Shown: in pieces, positions 27,653 to 36,038 of the stretch
How the letters are laid out: each line of letters starts with the position of its first letter
How positions within the stretch are numbered: the first letter of the stretch is position 1
Assembly: GCA_013361525.1 (NCBI GenBank)
Contig: JABFXY010000092.1
Span: 1-48,691 of the forward strand
Direction of reading: 5' to 3'
Length of the DNA: 48,691 nucleotides
From: Polyangiaceae bacterium
GTDB taxonomy: Bacteria; Myxococcota_A; Polyangia; Polyangiales; Polyangiaceae
Position numbers and translations under genes: made by a program
Notes under the pieces: model-generated
Database searches by the model: none
Seen by the model: the letters and a program-made list of their open reading frames with translations, nothing else
What the model was told of the DNA's origin: nothing

Positions 27653-30211
27653 TTAGCGACGTGCGAGGTGAGCGAGCTTCGGCTTCAAGACCGTCGCCTC
27701 GTCGACCACGAGCTCGCGCTGCGACAGGAACTCGGCGAACTGCTCGCCGATGTACGTCAGCGCGTGGCCGTCCCCCTCGGTGAACGGCGCGCCGTCGACC
27801 GGGTTCGCGGCTTCGATCAGACCGAGGAAGCGCCCGCCCGCGATGACCGGGGTGCAGGCGAGGCTCGACGGAACGATGCCGAGCGCGCGCCAGCGCGGAT
27901 CGTTTTGCACGGCTTCGGTGTTCGGCGTGTGGACCACGCTCGTTCGACCCGAGCGCATCGTCGCGGCGATGAGGTCGGCGAACTCGGACGCGCGACGGAG
28001 CACGATGGTCGGCAGCGGCTCGCCCTCGGTTTGCACCATCCCCTGCCGAACGACGACGAACTCGCGCGTGTTGATGTCGAAGAACGACACCAAAACCACC
28101 ACGCTCGGGATGCTCTCGAACACCAGGTCGATGATGAACTCCGCGCCCTCGAGCGGATCGCGCACGAAGCTCAGGTCGCTGGTCGCCTCGAAGAGATCCG
28201 TGAGGAGGTCGTCGCCACCTTTGCGCTCCCCGCCCGGCGTCTTCATCACCAGACCGGAGGGAGGGGGGCGGGAAGTGGCGGGGCGCTGGGAAACTGGGGG
28301 GCCCGAGATGACCGAGGTTGGTGGCGCGCTGGGAATTTGCAACGCCTGGGCCGTCATCGGTTGGGTGGCGTCCGGTGGGATGGAGGCGGGGCGGGGGCCA
28401 GGCGGAACGGACCCAGGTTGATTTCCGGGGGGCGGAATTGAGGCTGGGCGGCCGGCAGGAGGGGGAATCGACCCAGGTTGAACCGACCCAGGTTGATTTC
28501 GCGGCGGCGGAATCGAGGCCGGTCGGCCATCCGGCGGGGGGATCGATGCGGGCCTGGCCGGGGGCGGTGGCGGGACCGAGGCCGGCCGCGCCACCAGCGA
28601 AGCTGCGGAGACTTCCGACGCCGCCGACACGACGGCCGAGGCCGGCGTTCCCGTGTCCGGGTCCGGCGCCTCGATTTCCGGCATGTCGTCCGGCGGCGGC
28701 GGGGTCGACGGCTTCACCAACGTGCGCTCGTCGTCGCCCGCCATGTCGCTCGCGGACCGGCGAATTTCCGACGGTGTCGGCGCCGGAATCGCGATCGGCG
28801 CCGGCAGGGGCGCGACGTCCTCGGCCCGAAGCTCCGGCATTGGTGCGTCCGAGGTTGGTCCGGAAGGCGCTGCATCGTCGCCGATCGAGATCACCCTGGC
28901 GGGACGGATCGGCGGTTCGCGCAGCGAGGGGGTCTCTGCTTCAGCAACCTGGGACGGCGCTGAAGCCTGAGCGGATGTTGCCGCCGGTTGATCAACCTGG
29001 GTGGCCGGCGCGACAACTTGGGTGGCCGGCGCGACAACCTGGGACGGAATAGCCGCATCAACAACCTGGGTCGTAATCGCGAGGTTCTGAGGTGGCGGCG
29101 TCATCGACCGCCCCGCGGCCGGCGGAAGCGAAGAAGGCCGCAGGCTTGCGCTTCCGTCCCGCTGCGGGAACCGAAGCTCGGGCTCGGGATTGCGCCAGTC
29201 ACGGAAAGACAACGTGACCAGGGGCACCTTCTGCGGTTTGCCAGAAAACTCGTGATCGAAGACCGCGAGCTGGATGTACTTCCCCTTCGGAGCCCCGGAG
29301 ATCGCGTTGCGTAGAACCTCGAACTGCGCGCGAGCGATCGCCTCCGCGTCGCGCAGCGTGGTCGTCGTCGCCACCGAGACGGCCATCTCGCGGTAGGTGA
29401 GGGGAGAGCTCGGCGTCGGATCCTCGGACCGCCGCGACATCACCTTGAACGACGGAAGCACCTCGGTCGGGACCTCTGCCGTCGCTGAAACGCTCGAAGG
29501 GAGGGGGACGGCGGCTCCGCCCGTCATGCGCTCGAACGCGGTCTCCGCCTGCATGGGTCGGGGCACGACGATCGGCGGCTGGCTCGGTGCGGCGGGGCTC
29601 ACGCTCCGGTCCGCGCCGTTCATCGCCGCGACGGGCGCTGATTGCACCGCACTCGCGAGCGTGGCGTTCGTCGCGGCGGCCCCGTCCGAACGCACCAAGG
29701 TTGATGAATCGCCGGCACTAACCACCCCACCCACCGGCGGGTGCGACTTTTGCGTCCGCGCCGCTGGCGTCGCCGGTTTCGTCGGCGGAGACCACCCGTC
29801 GTCGAGGGCGTCGCCGCCCGACGAGGCGACGGTAACCGGCGGCACGGGGTCGTCCGGGATGGAAGGTGCCCGATTCCGCGCTCGCCCCCGCGACGAAGGT
29901 CGCGGACGCGCTGAGCTGCCCGTCGAAATCCGCGCCGATGCTCCGGGTTTCGTCTCACCGAGGACCGTCGGCTCCTGCGTGGCGACGGCGTCGTCAGGCG
30001 CGCGGTGCACGATGTAACGGGTGCGCGTGATTGGATCGATCGCGCGGTATCCGTCGTCGAGCAGCTCGATCGAGAAGTTCCCGAACGGTGCGTCGTCGCC
30101 GCGGGACGCCCGAACCGAATGCAGCGCCTTCTGCCACTGTTCGGCGTCGATGCAGTAGCGGTGCGTCGGGGCGCTCGATCCGATGGAGTTGATGTCGACG
30201 TACCAGCGCAT
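27653..30211 (-). CDS. Proline-rich GAF-domain protein
   Basis: The predicted protein has 852 residues from the ATG at 30211. Residues 1-75 form a small conserved N-terminal domain (MRWYVDINSIGSSAPTHRYC, FSIELLDDGYRAIDPITRTR). A long disordered Pro/Ser/Ala linker is interrupted near 275-365 by a second folded segment (LRDAEAIARAQFEVLRNAISG, YIQLAVFDHEF). Residues about 560-650 are repeats of RPASIPPP and QPGS. The C-terminal 190 residues are a GAF domain (LFEATSDLSFVRDPLEGAEF, PVIAGGRFLGLIEAANPVDG). No signal peptide. Seven copies of the 9-bp word CCCAGGTTG lie in this gene and are read as QPG, SQV or TQV depending on strand and frame. First gene of the GAF / kinase / FHA operon. Confidence 0.85.
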   Translation of the reverse strand: MRWYVDINSIGSSAPTHRYCIDAEQWQKALHSVRASRGDDAPFGNFSIELLDDGYRAIDPITRTRYIVHRAPDDAVATQEPTVLGETKPGASARISTGSSARPRPSSRGRARNRAPSIPDDPVPPVTVASSGGDALDDGWSPPTKPATPAARTQKSHPPVGGVVSAGDSSTLVRSDGAAATNATLASAVQSAPVAAMNGADRSVSPAAPSQPPIVVPRPMQAETAFERMTGGAAVPLPSSVSATAEVPTEVLPSFKVMSRRSEDPTPSSPLTYREMAVSVATTTTLRDAEAIARAQFEVLRNAISGAPKGKYIQLAVFDHEFSGKPQKVPLVTLSFRDWRNPEPELRFPQRDGSASLRPSSLPPAAGRSMTPPPQNLAITTQVVDAAIPSQVVAPATQVVAPATQVDQPAATSAQASAPSQVAEAETPSLREPPIRPARVISIGDDAAPSGPTSDAPMPELRAEDVAPLPAPIAIPAPTPSEIRRSASDMAGDDERTLVKPSTPPPPDDMPEIEAPDPDTGTPASAVVSAASEVSAASLVARPASVPPPPPARPASIPPPDGRPASIPPPRNQPGSVQPGSIPPPAGRPASIPPPGNQPGSVPPGPRPASIPPDATQPMTAQALQIPSAPPTSVISGPPVSQRPATSRPPPSGLVMKTPGGERKGGDDLLTDLFEATSDLSFVRDPLEGAEFIIDLVFESIPSVVVLVSFFDINTREFVVVRQGMVQTEGEPLPTIVLRRASEFADLIAATMRSGRTSVVHTPNTEAVQNDPRWRALGIVPSSLACTPVIAGGRFLGLIEAANPVDGAPFTEGDGHALTYIGEQFAEFLSQRELVVDEATVLKPKLAHLARR
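28412..28495 (+). repeat. Three CCCAGGTTG words within the Pro-rich linker
   Basis: Words at 28412, 28472 and 28487 lie in the stretch encoding QPGS repeats of the GAF protein (minus strand). Two are only 15 bases apart. In this part the protein repeat alone could explain them; the other copies in the window cannot be so explained. Confidence 0.7.
28993..29043 (+). repeat. 21-bp tandem repeat built on CAACCTGGG
   Basis: Units begin at 28993, 29014 and 29035. The first two are 21 bases each and nearly identical; the third matches over its first nine bases. The middle unit has CAACTTGGG, one change. On the coding (minus) strand the unit reads TQVVAPA. Confidence 0.7.
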
Positions 30212-30421
30212 CGTCGTTTCTTCGCGCAGTTTCGCGCAATTTCATGCGAAAGCGGAGTGCTCCGGCATGACCGCGCCGAGGACCCGCGTCGAGCCCCCTA
30301 CGCGACCGCGCACGAACCACGCACGGGGAACGCCCCAGGGGCCGCGGATAAGCGCACCATACATAACAGCCGCCGGGAGGGTCAACGCGAGCGGTGCTCA
30401 TGCTATAGGCGGCGCTTCGTC
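30212..30421. promoter_or_regulatory. Divergent promoter region of GAF operon and glycosyltransferase
   Basis: These 210 bases separate two divergent start codons. A TTCGCGCA word occurs twice near 30230, beside the GAF start, but no clear -35/-10 pair or operator palindrome is visible. Confidence 0.35.
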
Positions 30422-32587
30422 GTGACCGACCCGCAAGGCAGGCCGCCAGAGGCGCGAAGGCCCATCAAAAAGCGCGTCCAGGCCGTCATCGAGCGCTTGG
30501 TCGAGACGTGGCCTTTGCTCGACTCGCGCGCGTACGCGGTGTGGTGCGCGGCGGTCGTCGCCTACGTCGCCTCGGTCTTCTATCAGTCGATGCTCGAGCA
30601 AACGGGCGGCGAGTGGTCGGCCCCGCTCGACGACGTCTTCATCCATTTCGACTACGCGCGGTCTACCGCGCGAGGTCATCCGTTCGAGTGGAGCCCGGGC
30701 AACGGGTACTCCAGCGGCAACACGAGCATCACGTATCCGTTCGTCCTCGCGATCGGTTGGCTGGTCGGCTTCCGCGACATGTCGCTGATGCAATGGGCCG
30801 CGGGCGTCGCCGGCGTGTCGATGCTCGTCTTTTTCATCGCGGCAGCGCGATACACGCGTCCGCTCGGGCCTTGGGCGAAGTACTTCCTCCCGCCGGCGGT
30901 CATGTCGCTCGGGGCGCTCGATTGGTCTCTCTTCAGCGGGATGGAGAACGCCTTTCATCTCGGCGTCTGGGGCCTCGCCTCCATGGCTTTCGATCGGTTC
31001 GAGCGCGTGCGGGCTGACGCCAAACAGGCGCTTCGTGCCGCCGTCGTGCTCGGGCTCGCGGGGGCGCTCCTCGTGCTCACGCGGCCAGAGTCAGCCGTTT
31101 GCGTCGTCGTTTTCACCTTCGCGGCGCTTTGGCTCGCTCGAGGTCTGGGCCCGGTTCGCGCGCTGTCCGCTGGCGCGCTGATCGCCATCATCCCCGTGGC
31201 GGCGCTCGCGGTGTTCGCGTTTGCGAACCGCGTCTTCACGGGGGAGTGGTCACAGGCGGGCGCCATCGCGAAGCTCGCGCTCCACCACCCGTACATGGAC
31301 CGAGACGCCAAGTACGAGGATTGGATCTTCAACCTCAAGTACGTCCTCACGCGGATGGCGCACCACCACTTCGCGGACGAGAGCCCAATGGTCGAAGGGC
31401 AGCGACCCTTCGGGTACATCGTGCCGCTATTGGCGCTCGTGCCACTCGCGCACAAGAAGCTGCGCCTGCGTGCCGCGATGTTGTGGGTCCAGATTGCAAC
31501 CTGGACCATGGTTGTCGCTCTGAACGGGCAGGTGCGCTGGCAAAACGAGCGCTACGTCATGAGCGGCGTCGCCTGGATGCTCCTGCTCTCCGGCATGGGC
31601 GTTGCCACGCTGGCGAGCCACTACGGCGAGTCGCTGCGAGGCCGCATCTCGTGGGCCGTCCGGTCCGGCGTTGCCGCGCTCGCGGTGATGCTCTTTTGGC
31701 ACCACCAACATCCGAATACGCGGGACCAAATCTGGTTCTTCTCCCGTGCGTCGCGAAACATCCGCGACCAACAGATCGAAGCTGGCCGCAGACTCAAGAC
31801 GCTCACCGACCCGAAGCCGACGCGCGTCCTCGTCGGCGACGCCGGCGCCATCACCTACGCGTCCGACCTTCCTGGTCTCGACATCATCGGGCTCGGCGGC
31901 TACCGCGAATATCCGTTTGCACGCGCCACCAAGTACGGCCTCGGCTCCGCCATCGAGCTCATCGAGCGGATGGAGGAGGGGGAGCGTCCAAACTACATGG
32001 CCATCTACCCAGGTTGGTGGGGCGACCTCCCGATCATCTTCGGACGGTACGTCACCGAGGTTCCCGTCGTGGGGAATGTCATCTGCGGTGGTGCGTCCAA
32101 GGTTATTTATCGGAGCGAGTGGGGGCCGCTCGAACGCGCGAGTTACCCACGCTCGATGACCGATGATGAAACCATCGTCGGCGAGCTCGACACCGCCGAC
32201 CTCCTGAGCGAGCGGCCTCAAGGTTACGAACATCCGCCGCACATCGGCTTCGTCACATGGCGTGTTTTGCCCGATCCCGACGAAAAGGGGCGGGATCTGT
32301 TCGATGCGGGGCGCATCATTCCCCCAGGTTACCGCGAGAGCTTCCGGCTCCCGATGCCAGCGGGGGGAGGCAGGCTCATCGTCCGCACCGTCGCGACCAA
32401 GGTTGCGACGGTTCGCGTCCTCGTGGAGGGGCAGGACCTCGGCGTCATCACCATCGCCCCGTCGGAAACCTGGGTCGAACCAAGCATCGACATTCCTCCC
32501 GGGTTCCCCTCGAAATCTTGCGTGGAGCTGGTCGCCGAAGAAGGCGAATGGGTCGACCATCACGTGTGGACGATCGCGAAACCCTAA
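30422..32587 (+). CDS. GT-C type membrane glycosyltransferase
   Basis: The predicted protein has 721 residues from a GTG at 30422; the frame is open upstream but that part is antisense to the GAF gene. A first membrane helix (about 40-60) precedes a loop PLDDVFIHFDYARSTARGHPFEW followed by SSGNTSITYPFVLAIGWLVG. This DD-x-F-I...YAR...G...W pattern is the first extracytoplasmic loop of GT-C lipid-linked sugar transferases, with the catalytic acidic pair. Several more helices follow up to about residue 420. The last 300 residues are soluble, including TRVLVGDAGAITYASDLPGLDIIGLGG, common in bacterial members of this group. Donor and acceptor sugars are unknown. It contains one exact CCCAGGTTG word. 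Confidence 0.82.
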   Translation: MTDPQGRPPEARRPIKKRVQAVIERLVETWPLLDSRAYAVWCAAVVAYVASVFYQSMLEQTGGEWSAPLDDVFIHFDYARSTARGHPFEWSPGNGYSSGNTSITYPFVLAIGWLVGFRDMSLMQWAAGVAGVSMLVFFIAAARYTRPLGPWAKYFLPPAVMSLGALDWSLFSGMENAFHLGVWGLASMAFDRFERVRADAKQALRAAVVLGLAGALLVLTRPESAVCVVVFTFAALWLARGLGPVRALSAGALIAIIPVAALAVFAFANRVFTGEWSQAGAIAKLALHHPYMDRDAKYEDWIFNLKYVLTRMAHHHFADESPMVEGQRPFGYIVPLLALVPLAHKKLRLRAAMLWVQIATWTMVVALNGQVRWQNERYVMSGVAWMLLLSGMGVATLASHYGESLRGRISWAVRSGVAALAVMLFWHHQHPNTRDQIWFFSRASRNIRDQQIEAGRRLKTLTDPKPTRVLVGDAGAITYASDLPGLDIIGLGGYREYPFARATKYGLGSAIELIERMEEGERPNYMAIYPGWWGDLPIIFGRYVTEVPVVGNVICGGASKVIYRSEWGPLERASYPRSMTDDETIVGELDTADLLSERPQGYEHPPHIGFVTWRVLPDPDEKGRDLFDAGRIIPPGYRESFRLPMPAGGGRLIVRTVATKVATVRVLVEGQDLGVITIAPSETWVEPSIDIPPGFPSKSCVELVAEEGEWVDHHVWTIAKP

Positions 32588-32811
32588 GCCCCTAACGGCC
32601 GCGGCTTTACCCGTCCCAGGTTGATCCGGCGCCGCTCGAAAACGACATCGCGCGCGCGTTCTGCCACGGGGTAACGTTTGGGCTCGACGGCCCAGTTGTC
32701 CCATCGGCGCGCCGCGAGCGGCAAATATCAATAATAGAGTAAGAGGCCCAGTGGAGCTGTGGCCGTCGGTCGACGTTCGAAGCGTTGAAGGCTTCGCCCA
32801 TCTTGCGTCGG
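32588..32811. other. Intergenic region with one CCCAGGTTG word
   Basis: Between the glycosyltransferase and the transposase stop. The word is at 32615-32623. A leftward frame here gives a plausible-looking but unrecognised peptide without its own start (EPKRYPVAERARDVVFERRR); it could be a remnant of a displaced gene. Confidence 0.4.
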
Positions 32812-33711
32812 TCACCCGGGCGCGTATTGCGCGCAACAAACACCGAGTCGACGAAAGAGATACGTACCAGCGGGGAAAACGACGTAATGTTCGCCGTCGA
32901 CATAACGGTTACGGGCGAATCGGTAGGCAGCCTGAAATTCTCGTGCCTTTCGGAGCTCGGCCAGTCGGCGCTCCTCCGTGCGACACGCAATGGTGGGCCT
33001 CAGCTTTCGCTGCGGCTCCCTCTTCGTCGGGCGAGCCGATTGTGATGTTCTCCGCACCGCTCGGCGACCCACCACCCGGATTCCCGCGCGTTGTCGTCGG
33101 GTCCTGGCATCTCGTTCGATGTCTGCAATCGCGGCTCGAACGCTGCGTGCCCACCCATCGACCTCGCCGATCAGCTCCGGCGGTCGCGCGCTTCGCAGGC
33201 GGACGACAGGGGGCATCGTCCCATCCTCGCGAAAGAAGAAGCTCGGACGGTGCACCGTCAGCTCTTTCCCGTCGAGGTGTCCGAGTGCCGACGCGCCCGG
33301 CCAATCCATTGCGTGCTCGGTGAGATCGGCGGCGACCGGATTTGCCAGGGTGTACACAACCTTGTCGAAGACGTCTTGCGGCGTCGGGAGCCACACGACG
33401 CTTGTTTGTTCCGTTGCCCAGAGGTTCTCGGTGCGGCCCCAACGAGCATTCAGCGCCTTCGCCGCCATCTTGTGAAAGTGCTCCAGGAACGCGGGCAGGC
33501 GGGCGCACGGATCGTGCAAGACCGCGTGGTAATGGTTGCTCATCGCGAGCCATGCCACGACTAGAATGCCGTGCCGAGCGGCGGCCTCCGCTAGGCAGTA
33601 CAGAAACGCGGCGTTGGTTTTCTCGTCGGGCCGCAACAAGAACTGCCGCTGCGTGCAGCGGCGAGTAATCAGGTACGTCCGGCCGGGCAGGATTTGACGC
33701 GATTTGGACAT
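32812..33711 (-). CDS. REP-associated tyrosine transposase (RAYT, Y1 family)
   Basis: The predicted protein has 299 residues from the ATG at 33711 (MSKSRQILPGRTYLITRRC), the usual start of this family; the open frame further upstream is shadow. It is a single-stranded-DNA transposase of the IS200-like Y1 superfamily. The HUH-type metal motif is WLAMSNHYHAVLHDP, and the likely nucleophile is the tyrosine in DVFDKVVYTLANPV. ALNARWGRTENLWATEQTSVVWL is also typical. RAYT genes are usually single-copy, are not flanked by IS ends and are linked to short dispersed palindromic repeats. The C-terminal 90 residues are basic. It lies inside the cluster of CCCAGGTTG words. Confidence 0.88.
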   Translation of the reverse strand: MSKSRQILPGRTYLITRRCTQRQFLLRPDEKTNAAFLYCLAEAAARHGILVVAWLAMSNHYHAVLHDPCARLPAFLEHFHKMAAKALNARWGRTENLWATEQTSVVWLPTPQDVFDKVVYTLANPVAADLTEHAMDWPGASALGHLDGKELTVHRPSFFFREDGTMPPVVRLRSARPPELIGEVDGWARSVRAAIADIERDARTRRQRAGIRVVGRRAVRRTSQSARPTKREPQRKLRPTIACRTEERRLAELRKAREFQAAYRFARNRYVDGEHYVVFPAGTYLFRRLGVCCAQYAPG

Positions 33712-33782
33712 GCATGTGAATCGACGAACGGCCTCGCGAGTTGCGTCAAATTTGACCGGCTCGGTCGATTTTGCATCCAGCC

Positions 33783-33855
33783 GCAACCTGGGAGGGGGCG
33801 AAGGCCAAGAGGTGCAGCAGGATGGTCCAGCCGCGCTAAGGCGGTCCCAGGTTGC
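33783..33855. repeat. 11-bp inverted repeat just upstream of the transposase
   Basis: GCAACCTGGGA (33783-33793) and TCCCAGGTTGC (33845-33855) are perfect reverse complements, separated by 51 bases. Each contains the dispersed 9-bp word. The pair lies 72-144 bases before the transposase start and its right arm is inside the 3' end of the ogt gene. Confidence 0.75.
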
Positions 33856-34363
33856 TTTGTCGAACCAGGTTGCCGGACCGCTCCCTGTCCAGAAGCCAGG
33901 CCTTCGCCTGGAGCCCACCGGCATACCCCCGAAGGGAACCGTCTTCGCCGATGACGCGGTGACAGGGGATGAAGATGGACAGCGGATTTCTACCATTCGC
34001 CGTTCCAACGGCTCGCACGGCAGTGGGAGCGCCAATCGCTCGCGCAATCGCCGTGTACGAGACTACTTCGCCGTAAGAAATCGTCTGAAGGGCGTCCCAA
34101 ACGCGGATTTGGAATGCTGAACCGTGGGGGGCGAGCGGCAGGTCGAACGCGCGCAACCGACCAGCGAAATAGCTATGGAGCTGTCGCGTTGCCTCCTTTA
34201 ATAGCGCGTCGCTGGCGGCGTCGTGCTGGCACGCGGCGCCGATGCGTTTGTCGTTCGGGTCCCAATAGCAGCCGGAGATTGCGTCACCCTCCGCAACCAT
34301 GGTGAGCGGGCCAACCGGCGTTGCAACGGGATGCACGTAAACCTGAATGATTCGGTTTCTCAT
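33836..34363 (-). CDS. ogt: Methylated-DNA--protein-cysteine methyltransferase
   Basis: The predicted protein has 175 residues from the ATG at 34363 (MRNRIIQVYVHPVATPVGPLTMVAEGDAI in form); the frame upstream of this ATG looks non-coding. It removes the alkyl group from O6-methylguanine by suicide transfer to its own cysteine, in the motif IPCHRVIG. SYTAIARAIGAPTAVRAVGTANGRNP is the DNA-binding helix-turn-helix with the arginine finger region. The C-terminus continues past the usual LLDRER with SGNLVRQSNLGPP, encoded by one exact and one near CCCAGGTTG word, suggesting the reading frame was extended by repeat DNA. It follows the ada-alkA fusion by 66 bases. Confidence 0.94.
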   Translation of the reverse strand: MRNRIIQVYVHPVATPVGPLTMVAEGDAISGCYWDPNDKRIGAACQHDAASDALLKEATRQLHSYFAGRLRAFDLPLAPHGSAFQIRVWDALQTISYGEVVSYTAIARAIGAPTAVRAVGTANGRNPLSIFIPCHRVIGEDGSLRGYAGGLQAKAWLLDRERSGNLVRQSNLGPP

Positions 34364-34429
34364 GATCTTTTTAGGCCGCAGCGGCATCGCCCGCGGCGAA
34401 AGCATGTCGTTCGCTGTGGAGACAAACAC

Positions 34430-35923
34430 TCAGCGGCGGCGCGCGAGGGTACTTTTTCGTGGTTTCACCGGTTCATTTTCCAACCTGGGACCGCCTGCGC
34501 CCGCCCACAGGTGCATCACTGCGTAGGCGCGCCAGGGACGCAGCGGCTCCGCAAGGCGCGACGCTTCGCTGCTCGCGGTAACGCCCAATGCCTTACGCAC
34601 CTCGAGGTCGCCTCCAGGAAACGCGTCCGGCCATCTCAGCGCTCTCATCGCGATGTATTGCGAGGTCCACGGACCGATACCAGGTAGCTTCTCGAGCTCT
34701 TTGACGATGCGCTCAGGATCAGACGACGGCCCCAGGTTGATCTGATCCGACGCGATAGCGCGCGCGAGCGCAAGGATCGTTCCCGCGCGCTGTCGGGTCA
34801 AACCGAGCGCGCAAAGATCAACCTGGGACGCTCTCGCGAGAACCTTCGCTGCTGGAAACAACATTTCCAAGCCGGCGATCTCCAAGCCGGACGTCGAGCC
34901 AAAGCGCGTGACAAGTCGGCCGCATAGGGTTGTCGCCGCGCGGACGGACACCTGTTGTCCAAGGATGGCTCTCACCGCGAGCTCGAATTCGTCAAACGCG
35001 CCCGGAACACGCAACCCGGGTCGCGCTGCGACCAAGGGCGCGAACCACTCGTGCGTTCCGAGGCGCTCTGCGATCGCGTGGGGTCGCGCATCGAGATCGA
35101 ACAACCTCCGCACCTTCGCGATCACTGAGCTCAGCTCGCGCGTTGGGGCCGCGTGGACCTCGAGGCGGAGCGAGCGCGGTGGCGAGAGAGTTATCGAAAG
35201 CCATCCCGCCCCCTCGCTTGTGCGGAACGTCCGCCGATACTCAACCTGGGTAACCCGTTCGACCCCTTCCACCGCGCGCTGCTTCAAAAACGCCAACATG
35301 GACGCCCAATCGAACGGCGGGATGTAGTCGAGCCTCACGGCAATAGAGGTTCCAGCCCCGCGGACTTGGCTCCTTTTCATCAACCTGGGTGCGGATCCGA
35401 AGCGCTCCAAAAACGCCGAATGGAACCTCCTCAAGCTCGAAAACCCAGACACAAACGCAATCTCTGTCACCGATAACGAACTGTCGTGCAGTAGTTGCTT
35501 TGCGAGCGCGAGCCGCCTCGCCTGCGCGAGCTCGACAGGCGTGGCGCCGACTTCGCGCTCGAGCGCACGCCGCAGGTGTCGGCCCGTCACCCCGAGCTTT
35601 TCGGCAAGGTCGTCGACACCGTGTTCGTCCAAGAATCCGGCCTCGATGCTCCGCACCGCCTCGCTCGCCAAGCGCGACACCGCATCCACCGGTGCCTGTC
35701 CCGGCGCGAGCTCCGGCCGACACCTGAAGCACGCGCGAAATCCGGCCTGCTCGGCCTCGATCGCGCGCAGGAAGAAGCGACATCGTGTGCGTCCGGGCGT
35801 CTTCGCGGGACAAATCGGGCGGCAGTAGATGCCGGTCGTCTCGACGCCGACGAAGAAGGCGCCGTCGAATCGCTCGTCCTTCGCGAGCAGCGCGCGATAG
35901 CAAACATCACCGTCGAGAGGCAC
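34430..35923 (-). CDS. Ada-AlkA fusion: alkylation-response regulator and 3-methyladenine glycosylase
   Basis: The predicted protein has 497 residues from a GTG at 35923; a GTG at 35941 would add six. Residues 1-75 are the Ada methyl-phosphotriester domain with zinc cysteines C34, C38, C65 and C68 (GIYCRPICPAKTP, FRACFRCRPE); Cys34 matches the methyl-accepting cysteine of Ada. An AraC-type helix-turn-helix (about 85-180) follows: VDDLAEKLGVTGRHLRRALER and VTEIAFVSGFSSLRRFHSAF. The rest is AlkA, with an HhH motif KLPGIGPWTSQYIAMRALRW and catalytic Asp439 in FPGGDLEVRK. It lacks the O6-methylguanine domain, which is supplied by the adjacent ogt gene. Five CCCAGGTTG words lie within it. Confidence 0.93.
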   Translation of the reverse strand: MPLDGDVCYRALLAKDERFDGAFFVGVETTGIYCRPICPAKTPGRTRCRFFLRAIEAEQAGFRACFRCRPELAPGQAPVDAVSRLASEAVRSIEAGFLDEHGVDDLAEKLGVTGRHLRRALEREVGATPVELAQARRLALAKQLLHDSSLSVTEIAFVSGFSSLRRFHSAFLERFGSAPRLMKRSQVRGAGTSIAVRLDYIPPFDWASMLAFLKQRAVEGVERVTQVEYRRTFRTSEGAGWLSITLSPPRSLRLEVHAAPTRELSSVIAKVRRLFDLDARPHAIAERLGTHEWFAPLVAARPGLRVPGAFDEFELAVRAILGQQVSVRAATTLCGRLVTRFGSTSGLEIAGLEMLFPAAKVLARASQVDLCALGLTRQRAGTILALARAIASDQINLGPSSDPERIVKELEKLPGIGPWTSQYIAMRALRWPDAFPGGDLEVRKALGVTASSEASRLAEPLRPWRAYAVMHLWAGAGGPRLENEPVKPRKSTLARRR

Positions 35924-36038
35924 GCGGACGATGTAGCGCACGCTCGTTGCCCGTTCTCGCCGTTTTCGGACATCGAAGCGAGGCCCGCGCAGTTTTCCAT
36001 CAACCTTGGTCTGGCCGGCGTTGTGGTAAAGAGCCCCA
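35924..36038. promoter_or_regulatory. Divergent promoter region of ada-alkA and tyrS
   Basis: About 115 bases between two divergent starts. A near copy of the dispersed word (CAACCTTGG, 36001) sits here. No clear Ada-box was found. Confidence 0.35.

Noticed and set aside
26115..27656. Long rightward frame opposite the membrane histidine kinase
   Set aside because: Rich in Arg, His, Asp and Val with no domain; a codon-mirror shadow of the kinase gene.
28412..28495. Explaining the CCCAGGTTG word as a protein repeat (QPGS)
   Set aside because: It would fit only these three copies; other copies are read in other frames, on the other strand or lie in non-coding DNA.
28250..29070. CRISPR array or satellite repeat
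   Set aside because: Repeats are coding for Pro-rich linkers, unequal in length and without spacers of constant size.
32607..32990. Leftward 127-residue frame beside the transposase
   Set aside because: Overlaps the transposase C-terminus in another frame and has no domain or start signal.
33712..34047. Extended N-terminus for the RAYT transposase
   Set aside because: The extension covers the 3' end of ogt out of frame, and RAYT proteins normally begin just before the ...GRTYLITRR segment.
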